DNA from: an uncultured Ruminococcus sp.
Lineage (GTDB): Bacteria > Bacillota > Clostridia > Lachnospirales > Lachnospiraceae
Assembly (NCBI GenBank): GCA_904418845.1
Contig: CAJFQC010000006.1
Coordinates: 38,153-102,152 of the forward strand
Length of the DNA stretch: 64,000 bases
Direction: 5' to 3'
Shown here: piece after piece, positions 35,163 to 44,578 of the stretch
Layout of the letters: every line of letters starts with the position of its first letter
Numbering within the stretch: position 1 is the first letter of the stretch
The notes under the pieces: model-generated
The model's input: only the letters and a program-made list of their open reading frames with translations
What the model was told of the DNA's origin: nothing
Database searches by the model: none
Translations under genes and position numbers: made by a program

Positions 35163-37055
35163 CTATCCCGCATTGCTTGCCGCGATCTTCACCCGACTCC
35201 ACAAATCACTAATAATCTTCTTTGTATCCGCATTATACACGAACACTTCATCATTCGGGTTATCTGTCCGCGGAATATATGCGTTGATTCCTTCGAAATC
35301 CCCGCCCTCTCCTGCAAGGTCGTTCATGACTTCTTCATTAGCAGCCGTATACCCTACATAGCTGGAGTTGTCATATGCCCCGTCATAGCCACAGGCATAG
35401 TTGATAAATGCATGAGCAAGCTCAGGATTCTGGGAGTTCTTCGGAATGACCATGGCATCAGACCAGAGGTTTGTCCCGCCCTCGGGCATGAAGAATCCCA
35501 TGTTTTCATTTTCCGACATGACATAGGTCGCATCCCCCGAGTAGATCAGTCCCAGCGCCTTCCTTCCCTGCGCCATGTTGTCAATGATCTCGTCCGTGAC
35601 GATCTCTGTATCCATGGTCCGCACACACTGTACGAGCCAATCATATGCTTCTTGAAGTTCCTGCTCATTCTCTGTATTCATGGAGTAGCCCAGGGCTTTT
35701 AACGCCATCATAAAAGAATCTCTCTCCGAGTCGTACAGATACACATCTCCTTTATATTTTTCATCTAAGAAAATGTTATAGCCTTCCCGCTCCAGATCTT
35801 CGATATCGACCTTTGTCTTATCGTAAACGATTCCTACGGTTCCCCAGAAATATGGTACTGAGTAATCATTGCCCGGATCATAAGGGAGTCCCTTCACAGC
35901 GTCTGACAGCTTATCCATGCAGTCCAGTTTGGACTTGTCCAGCTTTTGAAGGAGATCCTCCTCAATAAGCCTCTGGATCATATAATCACTGGGTACAAGG
36001 ATATCATATACTTCCTGATTCGCCACCTTGATATACATCTGTTCGTTGGAATCAAAGTTATCCATGACGACGGACGCCCCAGTCTCTTCCTCAAAGTCAG
36101 GTATGATGTTCTCCCCTGTGTATTCTCCCCAGTTGTAGATATAGAGCGTCTGCCCCTCAAAGGGCCGGTCCTTGCCGCCGCCCTGCATGGCAAAAAGTCC
36201 GATGACAAGCGCAAGCGCGCACGCACCTGCGACGGCAGGAACAAATTTCCTTTGTCTGCCCACCGTTTCTTTCTTCTTGCGCTTTGCCGCTACAACAGGT
36301 GTAATGTTGATCAGAAGCAGCACAATGGTAATAATCACCACTACAAGAGTGGACACTGCGTTGATGCTCGGATTGACACGCTTGCTCATCGTGTAGACCA
36401 TAATACTTAAGTTCTTCACCCCTCCTCCGGTCACAAAGTAGGAGATGATAAAGTCGTCCACTGACATGGTAAACGCAATCAGCGCTCCGGACACGATGCC
36501 CGGCGTGATCTGCGGCACAATGACCTTTGTCAGAGCCCGCCACGGCGTAGCGCCAAGATCCATGGCCGCGTCCGCCAGATTGGGGTCCAGAGAGCGTATC
36601 TTCGGCATGACGGACAAGATCACATAGGGGATACAAAACGCAATGTGCGCCAGCAGCATCGTGAGGTATCCTTTATCTACCTTAAAAGTAATAAACAACA
36701 GCATGAAGCCGATGGCCGTTACAATCTCCGGGTTCATCATCGGCAGGTTGTCCACTTGTTCCATGATATCACGGATAATCTTCCGTGACTTGCTCAGACC
36801 GATAGCTGAGACTGTTCCCACCACAGTTGAAACTGCCGTAGCAAGGAGCGCCACGCTGAACGTCGTATACAAGGCGTCCATCATATCCTGTGAATCCAGC
36901 ATGTGCCGATACCAGCGAAGGGAAAATCCTTCAAACACGGTCAGTGATTTTCCCTCGTTGAAAGAGAAGATGATCATATATATAATAGGAAGATAGAAGA
37001 ACGCAATCAATAATGCCATCAGGATCTTCCCTGTAGAACGCTTCCTTTTCTTCAT
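35163..37055 (-). CDS. potC: Fused spermidine/putrescine permease PotC and binding protein PotD
   Basis: This 630-residue fusion has residues 1 to about 260 as the PotC permease. It has six membrane helices and the ABC-permease loop DAAMDLGATPWRALTKVIVP. A further membrane anchor (FVPAVAGACALALVIGLF, near 275-292) is followed by a PotD-type substrate-binding domain: LYIYNWGEYTGENIIPDFEE, then VPYFWGTVGIVYDK and IYSGDATYVM. The binding protein is thus tethered to its permease. The start at 37055 follows GGAGGAG. It is the last gene of potA-potB-potCD. Polyamine import is the expected role; the exact substrate is not determined. Confidence 0.93.
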   Translation of the reverse strand: MKKRKRSTGKILMALLIAFFYLPIIYMIIFSFNEGKSLTVFEGFSLRWYRHMLDSQDMMDALYTTFSVALLATAVSTVVGTVSAIGLSKSRKIIRDIMEQVDNLPMMNPEIVTAIGFMLLFITFKVDKGYLTMLLAHIAFCIPYVILSVMPKIRSLDPNLADAAMDLGATPWRALTKVIVPQITPGIVSGALIAFTMSVDDFIISYFVTGGGVKNLSIMVYTMSKRVNPSINAVSTLVVVIITIVLLLINITPVVAAKRKKKETVGRQRKFVPAVAGACALALVIGLFAMQGGGKDRPFEGQTLYIYNWGEYTGENIIPDFEEETGASVVMDNFDSNEQMYIKVANQEVYDILVPSDYMIQRLIEEDLLQKLDKSKLDCMDKLSDAVKGLPYDPGNDYSVPYFWGTVGIVYDKTKVDIEDLEREGYNIFLDEKYKGDVYLYDSERDSFMMALKALGYSMNTENEQELQEAYDWLVQCVRTMDTEIVTDEIIDNMAQGRKALGLIYSGDATYVMSENENMGFFMPEGGTNLWSDAMVIPKNSQNPELAHAFINYACGYDGAYDNSSYVGYTAANEEVMNDLAGEGGDFEGINAYIPRTDNPNDEVFVYNADTKKIISDLWSRVKIAASNAG

Positions 37056-37059
37056 AAAA

Positions 37060-37896
37060 TCACTCCTCCCTTCCGCCGCGGTTACGGATCTCAACTTTTC
37101 TTACAGCCATCATCAAAAGCATCATAATAACTGCCATGATCATAGAGATGGCGCTGCCGAAATTCCACTCGCCCACTGTGATAAACTGGTTCTCGATCAT
37201 ATTTCCGATAAGGAAATACTGTCCTCCGCCCAAGAGCTTCGGGATGAAGAAGGAGCTCACCGCCGGAAGAAATACCAAAGTAATTCCGTTGATCACTCCC
37301 GGTATGGATAATGGGAATGTCACCTTCCAAAATGTCTGCGCCGGGCTGGCTCCCAGATCAGCGCTGGCTTCCAGGAGCGAATGATCCATCTTGCTCAAAG
37401 AAGTCTGCACCTGCAGAATCATGAAAGGCAGGAAATTGTAAACCATTCCCAAAAGGACTGCCCCTTCCGTATATAAAAGCTCTATATCCCCCAGCCCGAT
37501 GAGAGAGAGGATCTGCTGGACCAGTCCGCCCTCGCTCAAGAGCCCGATCCACGCATAGGTGCGCACGAGCATATTGATCCACATGGGGATCGTTACGCAC
37601 AGGATGAGGATATTCTGCATCTTCTCATCGCTGCGCGCGATGAAATATGCCGCCGGGTAGCCGAGCAGCAGGCAGATAACCGTCGTCTTTACCGCGATGA
37701 GCAGCGACCGCCATAGGATAAGGAGAAAATCCTTATCAGTAAAAAATTTCACATAGTGCTCTAAAGTAAATGAAAAAGAAATGATACTGTTGCCCTGTTC
37801 CATAAAGGAGTACATCGCGATCAGCCCCATGGGAAGTACGAGCATCAGCGCTGCCCACACGATATACGGAAAGGCAAGCTGTGAAAAACGCTTCAT
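37060..37896 (-). CDS. potB: Spermidine/putrescine ABC permease PotB
   Basis: This 278-residue inner-membrane permease has about six helices. Its ABC-interaction loop is EASADLGASPAQTFWKVTFP, which docks on the ATPase. The N-terminus AFPYIVWAALMLVLPMGLIA is the first helix. It works with PotA and the PotC half of the downstream fusion to import polyamines. The ATG overlaps the potA stop codon (TGATG), and potCD starts 4 bp after its stop, so the three genes are tightly coupled. Length and motifs are normal. Confidence 0.93.
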   Translation of the reverse strand: MKRFSQLAFPYIVWAALMLVLPMGLIAMYSFMEQGNSIISFSFTLEHYVKFFTDKDFLLILWRSLLIAVKTTVICLLLGYPAAYFIARSDEKMQNILILCVTIPMWINMLVRTYAWIGLLSEGGLVQQILSLIGLGDIELLYTEGAVLLGMVYNFLPFMILQVQTSLSKMDHSLLEASADLGASPAQTFWKVTFPLSIPGVINGITLVFLPAVSSFFIPKLLGGGQYFLIGNMIENQFITVGEWNFGSAISMIMAVIMMLLMMAVRKVEIRNRGGREE

Positions 37897-39473
37897 CAGT
37901 ACACCTCCCTGGACATGACGTGGATGTCTTCGGGAAAGAAGGTCAGGCCGACTTCTTTGCCCTCCTCAGAATAATCCGTTGTGTGTACCTTAAACTCCCG
38001 TCCTGTCGTGGAGAAGGTGATACGATACACGCCCTCTTTAACATTTTCCGGTTCAAAGTCATAATCCACGTTGATATCCACACTCTGGTCCTCGTCGCTT
38101 AATTTCCATCCCTGAGCGCCCGCCCATGTCTTAAGATCCGTGTCCAGCGCCTGAGACTCTATGATCTCATCTACGGTCTTAAAGAAGTTAAACGCCATAA
38201 CACCCTCGTTCGCTTTCTCGTTCTTGATAAAGGGCTGGTCCACCACAAAGATGGTGCGCTCCACGCTTGTCCCGTTCGCCGTGGCGAATGTCACCGGATA
38301 TTGTCCTTCTTCCGCCGCCAGCTCGTACTCGATCTTTGCGATAGAAATATACTCATCGCTTGCCGGATCCCACGCCTGCGCATTTGCAAGGGCGACGATC
38401 TCCTTATCATCCAGCTCCGGCACATCGTCAATATCCACGTAGAAATCATTGGCGCTGATCATCTCTCTGCCGTCCTTGCTCACCACGTCATGATTCTTGA
38501 TGACACGCATATTGACCGTAACGCTTGTTCCGGGCACTGTCTCCACCATGATCTCATAATGAACACCCTTGAAGAGCACACTCTTTACCTCTCCTGTCAT
38601 CTTGCCGTCCTTCACGTCCACGATATCGATATCCTCCGGGCGGATAACCACGTCAACAGGCTCATTTTCACGAAATCCGAAGTCTGCACAGTCAAATGTA
38701 ATGTCGTCGAACCGCACTTTGTAATCCTCAGGCATAAGGCCCGGCAGGATGTTGCTCTCCCCGATGAAATTCGCAACGAAACGGTTCGCCGGTTCATTGT
38801 AGATATCTTCCGGCGTTCCCACCTGCTGGATCTCGCCGTTTTTCATGACTACGATCTTGTCTGACATGGTGAGCGCTTCTTCCTGGTCGTGTGTAACAAA
38901 GATGAAGGTGATCCCGACTTCCTGCTGGATGCGCTTCAGCTCGTACTGCATCTCTTTTCGCAGTTTCAGGTCCAGAGCCGCAAGAGGCTCGTCAAGAAGC
39001 AGCACTTTTGGCTCGTTGACAAGAGCTCTTGCGATCGCTACTCTCTGCTGCTGGCCGCCGGACAGAAGTGTGGTGTTCTTGTCTTCATATCCTTCCAGAC
39101 CGATAAGTTTTAACATTTTCATGACTTTCTGGTCGATGATATCCTTGCTCACCTTTTTGATATTAAGGCCGAAAGCGATATTCTCATACACGCTCAGATG
39201 GGGGAAAAGGGCGTACTTCTGGAACACTGTGTTGAGTTCGCGCTCGTAAGGCGGTTTGCTGCTGATCTCCTCTCCGTCAAAGATGACCTTCCCCTCATCT
39301 GCATCCAGGAATCCCCCGAGGATCCGGAGCAGGGTCGTCTTGCCGCACCCGCTGGGCCCCAGCAAGGTCACAAACTCATTTTCATAAATGTCAAGATTGA
39401 TCCCTTTTAAGACGATCTGTCCGTCAAAGTTCTTCACAATATCCCTGAACTCTATCAGCTTCTTCTCTTCCAT
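37896..39473 (-). CDS. potA: Polyamine ABC transporter ATPase PotA with inserted domains
   Basis: This 525-residue protein is about 150 residues longer than usual PotA. The ATPase is standard: Walker A GPSGCGKT (39-46), signature LSGGQQQR (137-144), Walker B LLLDEP and His195. A TOBE domain starts near 240 but is interrupted after [11 protein letters not shown] (about 331). Two similar segments of about 80 residues follow (about 338-412 and 423-500), each with a YPVTFAT- or YRITFST-like strand. The final TOBE strand [12 protein letters not shown] then closes the domain. The insert resembles Ig-like repeats of surface proteins. The start at 39473 follows AAGGAG. Confidence 0.92.
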   Translation of the reverse strand: MEEKKLIEFRDIVKNFDGQIVLKGINLDIYENEFVTLLGPSGCGKTTLLRILGGFLDADEGKVIFDGEEISSKPPYERELNTVFQKYALFPHLSVYENIAFGLNIKKVSKDIIDQKVMKMLKLIGLEGYEDKNTTLLSGGQQQRVAIARALVNEPKVLLLDEPLAALDLKLRKEMQYELKRIQQEVGITFIFVTHDQEEALTMSDKIVVMKNGEIQQVGTPEDIYNEPANRFVANFIGESNILPGLMPEDYKVRFDDITFDCADFGFRENEPVDVVIRPEDIDIVDVKDGKMTGEVKSVLFKGVHYEIMVETVPGTSVTVNMRVIKNHDVVSKDGREMISANDFYVDIDDVPELDDKEIVALANAQAWDPASDEYISIAKIEYELAAEEGQYPVTFATANGTSVERTIFVVDQPFIKNEKANEGVMAFNFFKTVDEIIESQALDTDLKTWAGAQGWKLSDEDQSVDINVDYDFEPENVKEGVYRITFSTTGREFKVHTTDYSEEGKEVGLTFFPEDIHVMSREVY

Positions 39474-39551
39474 CTCTCTACTCTCCTTATCCTCATATTC
39501 AAATGTAATTGTTTTAAACAAAAAGTCTCTCAGAACTTGTCCCGGATACTC

Positions 39552-39583
39552 AAAAGGTCCGGATGCACTATAGCATCCGGACC
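39552..39583 (-). terminator. Hairpin with short T-run in front of potA
   Basis: GGTCCGGATGC pairs perfectly with GCATCCGGACC around 6 nt and is followed by TTTTG on the minus strand, 83 bp before the potA start. It could end the histidine-kinase transcript or act as a potA attenuator. Confidence 0.6.
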
Positions 39584-39916
39584 TGTGTGTTGACGTCATA
39601 TGTTCCTAATCACGTTATCATCACGACCCGCTGACGGGCCTTATACATTCCGTATTCAGATAAAACAGATATTGGACGTAGAGTCTATATAGCAAATATT
39701 TTTACTTTTACTACTCTTATTGACCGTTTCACAAGTTGCGTATGCGTATGCACACCAGGGTTATAAAGTAACCAACTTATAAAATTTGAGCTTCTAACTC
39801 AATCAATAATGCAGCTCTCTGCTGCGTAAAATATTTGCATGGAGAACGTTCCAAATACCTGCTTTCCATACATAGGGTATGGTAACACAGAACTTCTTAC
39901 AATTCAAGAAAAAGTT
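39584..39916. other. Non-coding region between the sensor kinase and pot operon
   Basis: No gene is supported in these 333 bases. They hold a small CCCG/CGGG hairpin at 39628-39639, a TATATAG box on the minus strand at about 39685, an inverted repeat GGTTA-TAAAG-TAACC at 39759-39773, and a GCGTATGCGTATGC stretch at 39737-39750. They probably contain the promoter and operators of potABCD, but no -35/-10 pair is convincing. Confidence 0.5.
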
Positions 39917-42526
39917 TTATCTGCGAGGGAATGCAATATCCACCTTGAACAGATCCCCGTCCAGATACAGCTCGAACTCGCCGCCCTGCATAGTAGTCAG
40001 GCTCTTTGCGATCGATAATCCCAGGCCGCTTCCTTCCGTGCTTCTCGAAATATCTCCCCGGATAAAACGCTCTGTCAGTTCATCCGCCGAGAAATTCAGC
40101 TGCTGCTCGGATACATTTTTCAGAGAAAATTTCACCTTATCCTCTGTCAGTGTCAGATCCGCGTATACACGCGTTCCGGGCATCGCATATTTTGCGGCAT
40201 TTCCGAATACATTTTCCAGCACACGCCACATCCGCCGCCCGTCTACCCGAATGACCGCTGCCTCTTCCGGCATGTTAAGCACTACGGACAGATTTCGCTC
40301 GGTAAAGCGTTCTGCCAGCTCGCCCTCGGTCTGCTGCACCAGCTGCCTCAGGTCTACATCCATATATTCAAGGGAAATATTGCCGCTGCTCACCTTGGAA
40401 GCCTCTACGACATCTTCCATAAGCGTCTTTAACCTCTGCGCCTTCGCTTCAAGGATGTCCAAATATCCCCGGTTCTTCTCATCTGCAATATCAGATCTCT
40501 TCAGAATATCCACATAGTTGATGATCGATGTCAGCGGTGTCTTGATGTCATGGGCCACATTGGTGATCAGATCTGTCTTAAGGCGCTCATTTCTCATCGC
40601 CTCATCCACCGCCTTATTAAGACCGCTTCCGATACCGTTGACCTTCTCTGCCAGCTCTTTGTTGCCGCCCCGCAGTCCTCTAAGATCGATGCGGTATTCC
40701 AGATTTCCGGAAGCAATCTCATCAATCCCTTTTTTAATCTTCATTTTTTCCATCGCCTTGCTTAATACGAACCAGACAGCCACAGCGTCTATAAGCAGCG
40801 TTACGAAACCAAATAAAACTGAACGCGCTAAGATCGCCATCCAATGTATGAAGAGGAATCCGGCACATAGGAAAATTGCCCTTGTGGTCGATGAACGTGC
40901 CCTTATCACCTTTCCACCAAAAGAAAGGACTGCGTAAAAAAGGCTGCCCTTCCATATGATCTTCGCTTTGATCCTGCGAAACAGGCTCACATATCCTGCA
41001 AAGAAGCAAAGGAAAGCAAATACAGAGTATAAATATACTGCCACGACGTCAGAAAGACCAAGTGCAGCCGTAAACAGCGCAGAGTAGAACTGGGGTATCC
41101 CCGCATAATAGCTCGTGTAATACTCCACGTCGCCTACCGCGGCTCCCGTGTACCAGCCTTCTGCAATATATCCCCCGCCGACTATAAGCACCGTCACCAC
41201 GGCCCACACCGCGATCACGGTCAGCACGGCCACCTCCGTTTTCCAGCGGTCAAATGTCGTCAGGTGTACTTCCTCATCCTCTGGATACTTTCCGGCAGTA
41301 AAGGCCAGCCATACAGCCGCCACAAGAAAGCCTGCCATGCCTATGATCAGAAAGATCATGGAAGTTTCCAGGAACGGAAGATTTTTCTCATAATTCACCT
41401 TCCCCTCGTATAACGTGTCTTTAATAGGATAGGCAGTGTCTACTGCCACTGCAAATATATTCTCAGATTTCCGGTTTGCGTCTTGATTCTTCACCATCTG
41501 CCACTCGCCTGTAGGGGGGAGGTTCATATTACTCTCAAAATCCTTGAGCCGCGGATACACGAAGATGTATTTTACATCTCCGCCGGACTTCATCTTCTTA
41601 AGATTGGCTTCCGCCTCATCATAATTTTCATATTCACTTTTATTGGTCTCTACTTTCTTTGCCGCCGTGTTGACGTAGAGATAGGTCAGGTTCGTATTGC
41701 CTTCCTCCAGATATTCCCATCCTGACTGATACTTTTCATAATCTCCATATATCGTTGCCAACGCCCTCTCAAGTTCATCATAGACAGAGGACAGTTTTCC
41801 GTTAAGCCAAGGCGAATCATTGATGATCTGGAGAATGTTCTCTGCCCCCTGCGGCACGTATTTCTCCCGAAGGCTCTCTCCGAAATTCCAGCATCCCGTA
41901 TAGAGAGTCGCTCCTTCGGAGTCACAGATCGTCATACCCTCCGTTGCATCTGACGATGTCAGGGCCCCTTTCTCCAGTTCACTCATATATGACTTCTGAT
42001 TCTGTCCGCTGTCGTCAGAATCAAACTTCATAAACAGCTCTCCGCTCTCAAAGAGGGAGAGAAAATCCTCTAAATAATAGTAATAATACTCTCCTCCGGG
42101 CTTCTGGCACACAATTACATCATTGTCACTGTAGAGGTCGCCTTCTCCCGTATAAAAATCCCTGCCCCACTCTACCAGTTCCTCCAGTGTGTACTTTATT
42201 CCGTATGCCCTGCCCTTATTTTCACCGAGCTCCCTGGCACTTTCCCCTATATCAATCACTTTATCCGGATTATATGCCCCGTCCATCTCAAAAAACTGTT
42301 TCAGGCGGAACTGCTGAAACACATCGTTGATAGAACTCTCCACTGACATATTAAAATCCGCCGACTCCTCGTAGGGTTCGTTTACAATCTTCATGATCTC
42401 TAACGGGTTGATCGTTCCCGCGAGAGTCGTCACTACGGCGAGGGATGTGAGGAACGCGGCTCCGCTTAATACCCCTGTAATAAGAACCGCCGCCTTGGTC
42501 ACAGTCTTTCTATACCACTTGATCAT
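39917..42526 (-). CDS. Membrane sensor histidine kinase
   Basis: This histidine kinase of about 869 residues has an N-terminal helix (AAVLITGVLSGAAFL) and a large external domain to about 385. Several more membrane helices (about 385-600) follow. The cytoplasmic part has HisKA with the phosphorylated His near 659 (NVAHDIKTPLTS) and an HATPase domain with N box VLENVFGNAAKYA and G box EGSGLGLSIAKSL. The start at 42526 follows GGAGC; five upstream codons are open. It lies 39 bp downstream of its response regulator. The signal is unknown. The nearby envelope or pot genes may or may not be targets. Confidence 0.93.
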   Translation of the reverse strand: MIKWYRKTVTKAAVLITGVLSGAAFLTSLAVVTTLAGTINPLEIMKIVNEPYEESADFNMSVESSINDVFQQFRLKQFFEMDGAYNPDKVIDIGESARELGENKGRAYGIKYTLEELVEWGRDFYTGEGDLYSDNDVIVCQKPGGEYYYYYLEDFLSLFESGELFMKFDSDDSGQNQKSYMSELEKGALTSSDATEGMTICDSEGATLYTGCWNFGESLREKYVPQGAENILQIINDSPWLNGKLSSVYDELERALATIYGDYEKYQSGWEYLEEGNTNLTYLYVNTAAKKVETNKSEYENYDEAEANLKKMKSGGDVKYIFVYPRLKDFESNMNLPPTGEWQMVKNQDANRKSENIFAVAVDTAYPIKDTLYEGKVNYEKNLPFLETSMIFLIIGMAGFLVAAVWLAFTAGKYPEDEEVHLTTFDRWKTEVAVLTVIAVWAVVTVLIVGGGYIAEGWYTGAAVGDVEYYTSYYAGIPQFYSALFTAALGLSDVVAVYLYSVFAFLCFFAGYVSLFRRIKAKIIWKGSLFYAVLSFGGKVIRARSSTTRAIFLCAGFLFIHWMAILARSVLFGFVTLLIDAVAVWFVLSKAMEKMKIKKGIDEIASGNLEYRIDLRGLRGGNKELAEKVNGIGSGLNKAVDEAMRNERLKTDLITNVAHDIKTPLTSIINYVDILKRSDIADEKNRGYLDILEAKAQRLKTLMEDVVEASKVSSGNISLEYMDVDLRQLVQQTEGELAERFTERNLSVVLNMPEEAAVIRVDGRRMWRVLENVFGNAAKYAMPGTRVYADLTLTEDKVKFSLKNVSEQQLNFSADELTERFIRGDISRSTEGSGLGLSIAKSLTTMQGGEFELYLDGDLFKVDIAFPRR

Positions 42527-42565
42527 AATGCTCCCTTCCAACTTCTGACTGTTTTTTCTGTCATT

Positions 42566-43267
42566 TTATCTCTTCTCGATCTTATAGCCAATTCCCCATA
42601 CAACTTTCAAGTAGCGGGGGTCTTTTGGATTGATCTCGATCTTCTCCCTGATATGCCTGATATGCACTGCTACTGTATTGTCCGCTCCGATCGCTTCTTC
42701 ATTCCAGATGGACTCGTAGATCTGATTGATGGAGAATACCCTTCCCTGATTCTTCATAAGCAGAAGAAGGATGTTATACTCGATAGGCGTCAGCTTTACA
42801 CTCTCTCCGTCGACGGTCACTTCTTTCAGATCATCATTGATCCTAAGCCCGCCCACTTCATAAATATGATATGTCTCTTCCTTCGCCGTTCCTCCCAGTT
42901 CTGTATAACGGCGAAGCTGAGATTTCACTCTCGCCACCAGCTCCAGCGGGCTGAACGGTTTTGTCACATAATCGTCAGCTCCCACGTTGAGCCCCAGTAT
43001 CTTGTCGGCGTCTTCAGATTTGGCCGAAAGGATGATGATCGGGATACTGTTGTTCTCGCGAATCTTCAAGGTGGCGCGGATTCCGTCCAGGCGGGGCATC
43101 ATCACGTCTAATACCAGAAGATGCACCTCCTCTTTTTCAAGAATTTCCAACGCTCCCACACCGTCATAAGCCTTAAGGATATTGTATCCTTCCTGCGCCA
43201 GATATATCTCAATCGCCTCCACGATCTCTTTGTCATCATCACATACAAGTATGTTATACATAGTCAT
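42566..43267 (-). CDS. OmpR-family response regulator
   Basis: This response regulator of about 233 residues has a receiver domain. The acidic pocket is VCDDDKE, the phosphorylated Asp is in LVLDVMMPRLDG (about residue 54), and the Lys is in VTKPFSPLELVARV. The C-terminal winged helix (about 135-230) contains LTPIEYNILLLLMKNQGRV and VAVHIRHIREKIE, ending in the usual WGIGYKIEK. It is cotranscribed with the kinase. GGGAGG lies just before the start; the exact ATG (43267 or 43261) is uncertain. Confidence 0.95.
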   Translation of the reverse strand: MTMYNILVCDDDKEIVEAIEIYLAQEGYNILKAYDGVGALEILEKEEVHLLVLDVMMPRLDGIRATLKIRENNSIPIIILSAKSEDADKILGLNVGADDYVTKPFSPLELVARVKSQLRRYTELGGTAKEETYHIYEVGGLRINDDLKEVTVDGESVKLTPIEYNILLLLMKNQGRVFSINQIYESIWNEEAIGADNTVAVHIRHIREKIEINPKDPRYLKVVWGIGYKIEKR

Positions 43268-43390
43268 CGTCACCTCCCATATTGTTACTCTACAGTATAC
43301 ATGATACGAGAAAATTTTTAAGAGGCGCAGGGAAAAATCTTATGAATTTTTTAAAAAATATTTATGAAGCAGAGAGGAACCCGCTAACCG

Positions 43391-43534
43391 CACGGGGTCA
43401 AAGGGATTCTGATCAAGCAGAATAATCGCTGTAAGTATACTGGTGACTTTAAAGCACATGTGATAGAATACAGGCAAATGCATCAATTATCTGTTCGCCA
43501 GACGGCAGTACATTTTAATTGGTCGGCATACTGA
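43391..43534 (+). pseudogene. Remnant of an IS3-family OrfA transposase
   Basis: A 47-codon open stretch without a start encodes HGVKGILIKQNNRCKYTGDF, then KAHVIEYRQMHQLSVRQTA and a stop. The KYTGDFK-x-HVIEY...LS-RQTA-HFN pattern is the second helix-turn-helix of IS150/IS3-type OrfA proteins. No start, no OrfB and no terminal repeats remain, so this is an old insertion-sequence relic upstream of the sugar kinase. Confidence 0.65.
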
Positions 43535-43591
43535 ATGAGGCAGTACGCATGTTGGAAATACCGGAAAAACATCTTAATATCTTCAAAATTT

Positions 43592-43606
43592 ATGAATCGC
43601 ATTCAT
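43592..43606. promoter_or_regulatory. Candidate operator of the PfkB-type kinase gene
   Basis: ATGAAT-CGC-ATTCAT is a perfect 6-3-6 inverted repeat 40 bp before the kinase start, in an AT-rich setting. A LacI- or GntR-type regulator could bind it; none is encoded next to it. Confidence 0.4.
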
Positions 43607-43645
43607 TTAAATATCAATACAATAAATTAAACAGGAGGTACTATC

Positions 43646-44578
43646 ATGACTGACATTTTGACCATGGGAGAAATTCTTGTTGAGATCATGCGGGTACACG
43701 AAGACGTGCCGCTTAACGAAGCCGGAGTATTTAAGGGGCCTTATCCGAGCGGAGCTCCTGCCATCTTCATCGACACGGCGGCAAGGCTCGGCTGCCGTAC
43801 TATACTGGCAGGCAGCGTAGGACAGGATGATTTTGGTGACTGCGTTCTTTCCCGTCTCGAAAAAGATGGCGTAGACTGCACGCATATCTACAGATCGGGA
43901 GATTTCTCTACGGGGTGTGCGTTTGTTACATATTTTGCAGATGGTTCCAGAAAATTTATTTTCCACATGGGCGCGGCTCTTGAAACAAGGACACCGGATG
44001 TCAACCAGCTTCCGGCTGTAAAATATATGCACATTATGGGCTGCTCACTCATGGCGGGCAGCCGGCTCTCAAAAGGTATCCTTGACACAATGCGCGCCCT
44101 CTCCGCAAGAGGCACTAAGATCTCTTTTGATCCGAATATTCGCAAGGAACTCTTTACCTCTGACACTGAGGACATCCTCAACGAAGTGCTCCGGCACACG
44201 AATGTCTTTCTTCCCGGACAGGAAGAACTGCTCATGATAACAAAGACAGCTATGGCAGAGGATGCTGTGAAGGAATGTTTCAGGAATCCTGCCTTAGAAA
44301 TGCTTGTTCTTAAGGATGGTTCCAGAGGAAGCCGTCTTTATACCCGCGAGGGCACTGTAGAGGATATCCCTGTATATCCGGTTGAACAGATCGATGCGAC
44401 CGGAGCCGGCGACTGCTTTGACGGGGCTTTCCTCGCCGGACTGGTTCATGGAAAAACTCCTGCGGAAGCCGCCCGGATGGGCGCAGCCGCAGGAGCATTA
44501 AATGTAATGGCGTTCGGACCGATGGAAGGTAATATCACTCCAATAACCATGGAAAAGATAATCAAAACCTCCCTTTAA
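43646..44578 (+). CDS. PfkB-family carbohydrate kinase
   Basis: This 310-residue ribokinase-superfamily enzyme phosphorylates a sugar or sugar-like molecule. The two signatures are an N-terminal substrate region with PSGAPAIFIDTAARLG and GSVGQDDFG, and the catalytic DATGAGDCFDGAFLAGL near residue 250, with the Asp base. FDPNIRKELF matches the ribokinase fold. The substrate cannot be told from the sequence; 2-keto-3-deoxygluconate, fructose and tagatose phosphate are family options. AGGAGG precedes the ATG. It is convergent with the xylulokinase gene and overlaps it by 17 bp. Confidence 0.88.
   Translation: MTDILTMGEILVEIMRVHEDVPLNEAGVFKGPYPSGAPAIFIDTAARLGCRTILAGSVGQDDFGDCVLSRLEKDGVDCTHIYRSGDFSTGCAFVTYFADGSRKFIFHMGAALETRTPDVNQLPAVKYMHIMGCSLMAGSRLSKGILDTMRALSARGTKISFDPNIRKELFTSDTEDILNEVLRHTNVFLPGQEELLMITKTAMAEDAVKECFRNPALEMLVLKDGSRGSRLYTREGTVEDIPVYPVEQIDATGAGDCFDGAFLAGLVHGKTPAEAARMGAAAGALNVMAFGPMEGNITPITMEKIIKTSL

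Noticed and set aside
36157..36636. 159-codon minus-strand frame inside potC-potD
   Set aside because: It overlaps the fused transporter gene in another frame, is unusually rich in His/Cys/Tyr, and has no supporting features.
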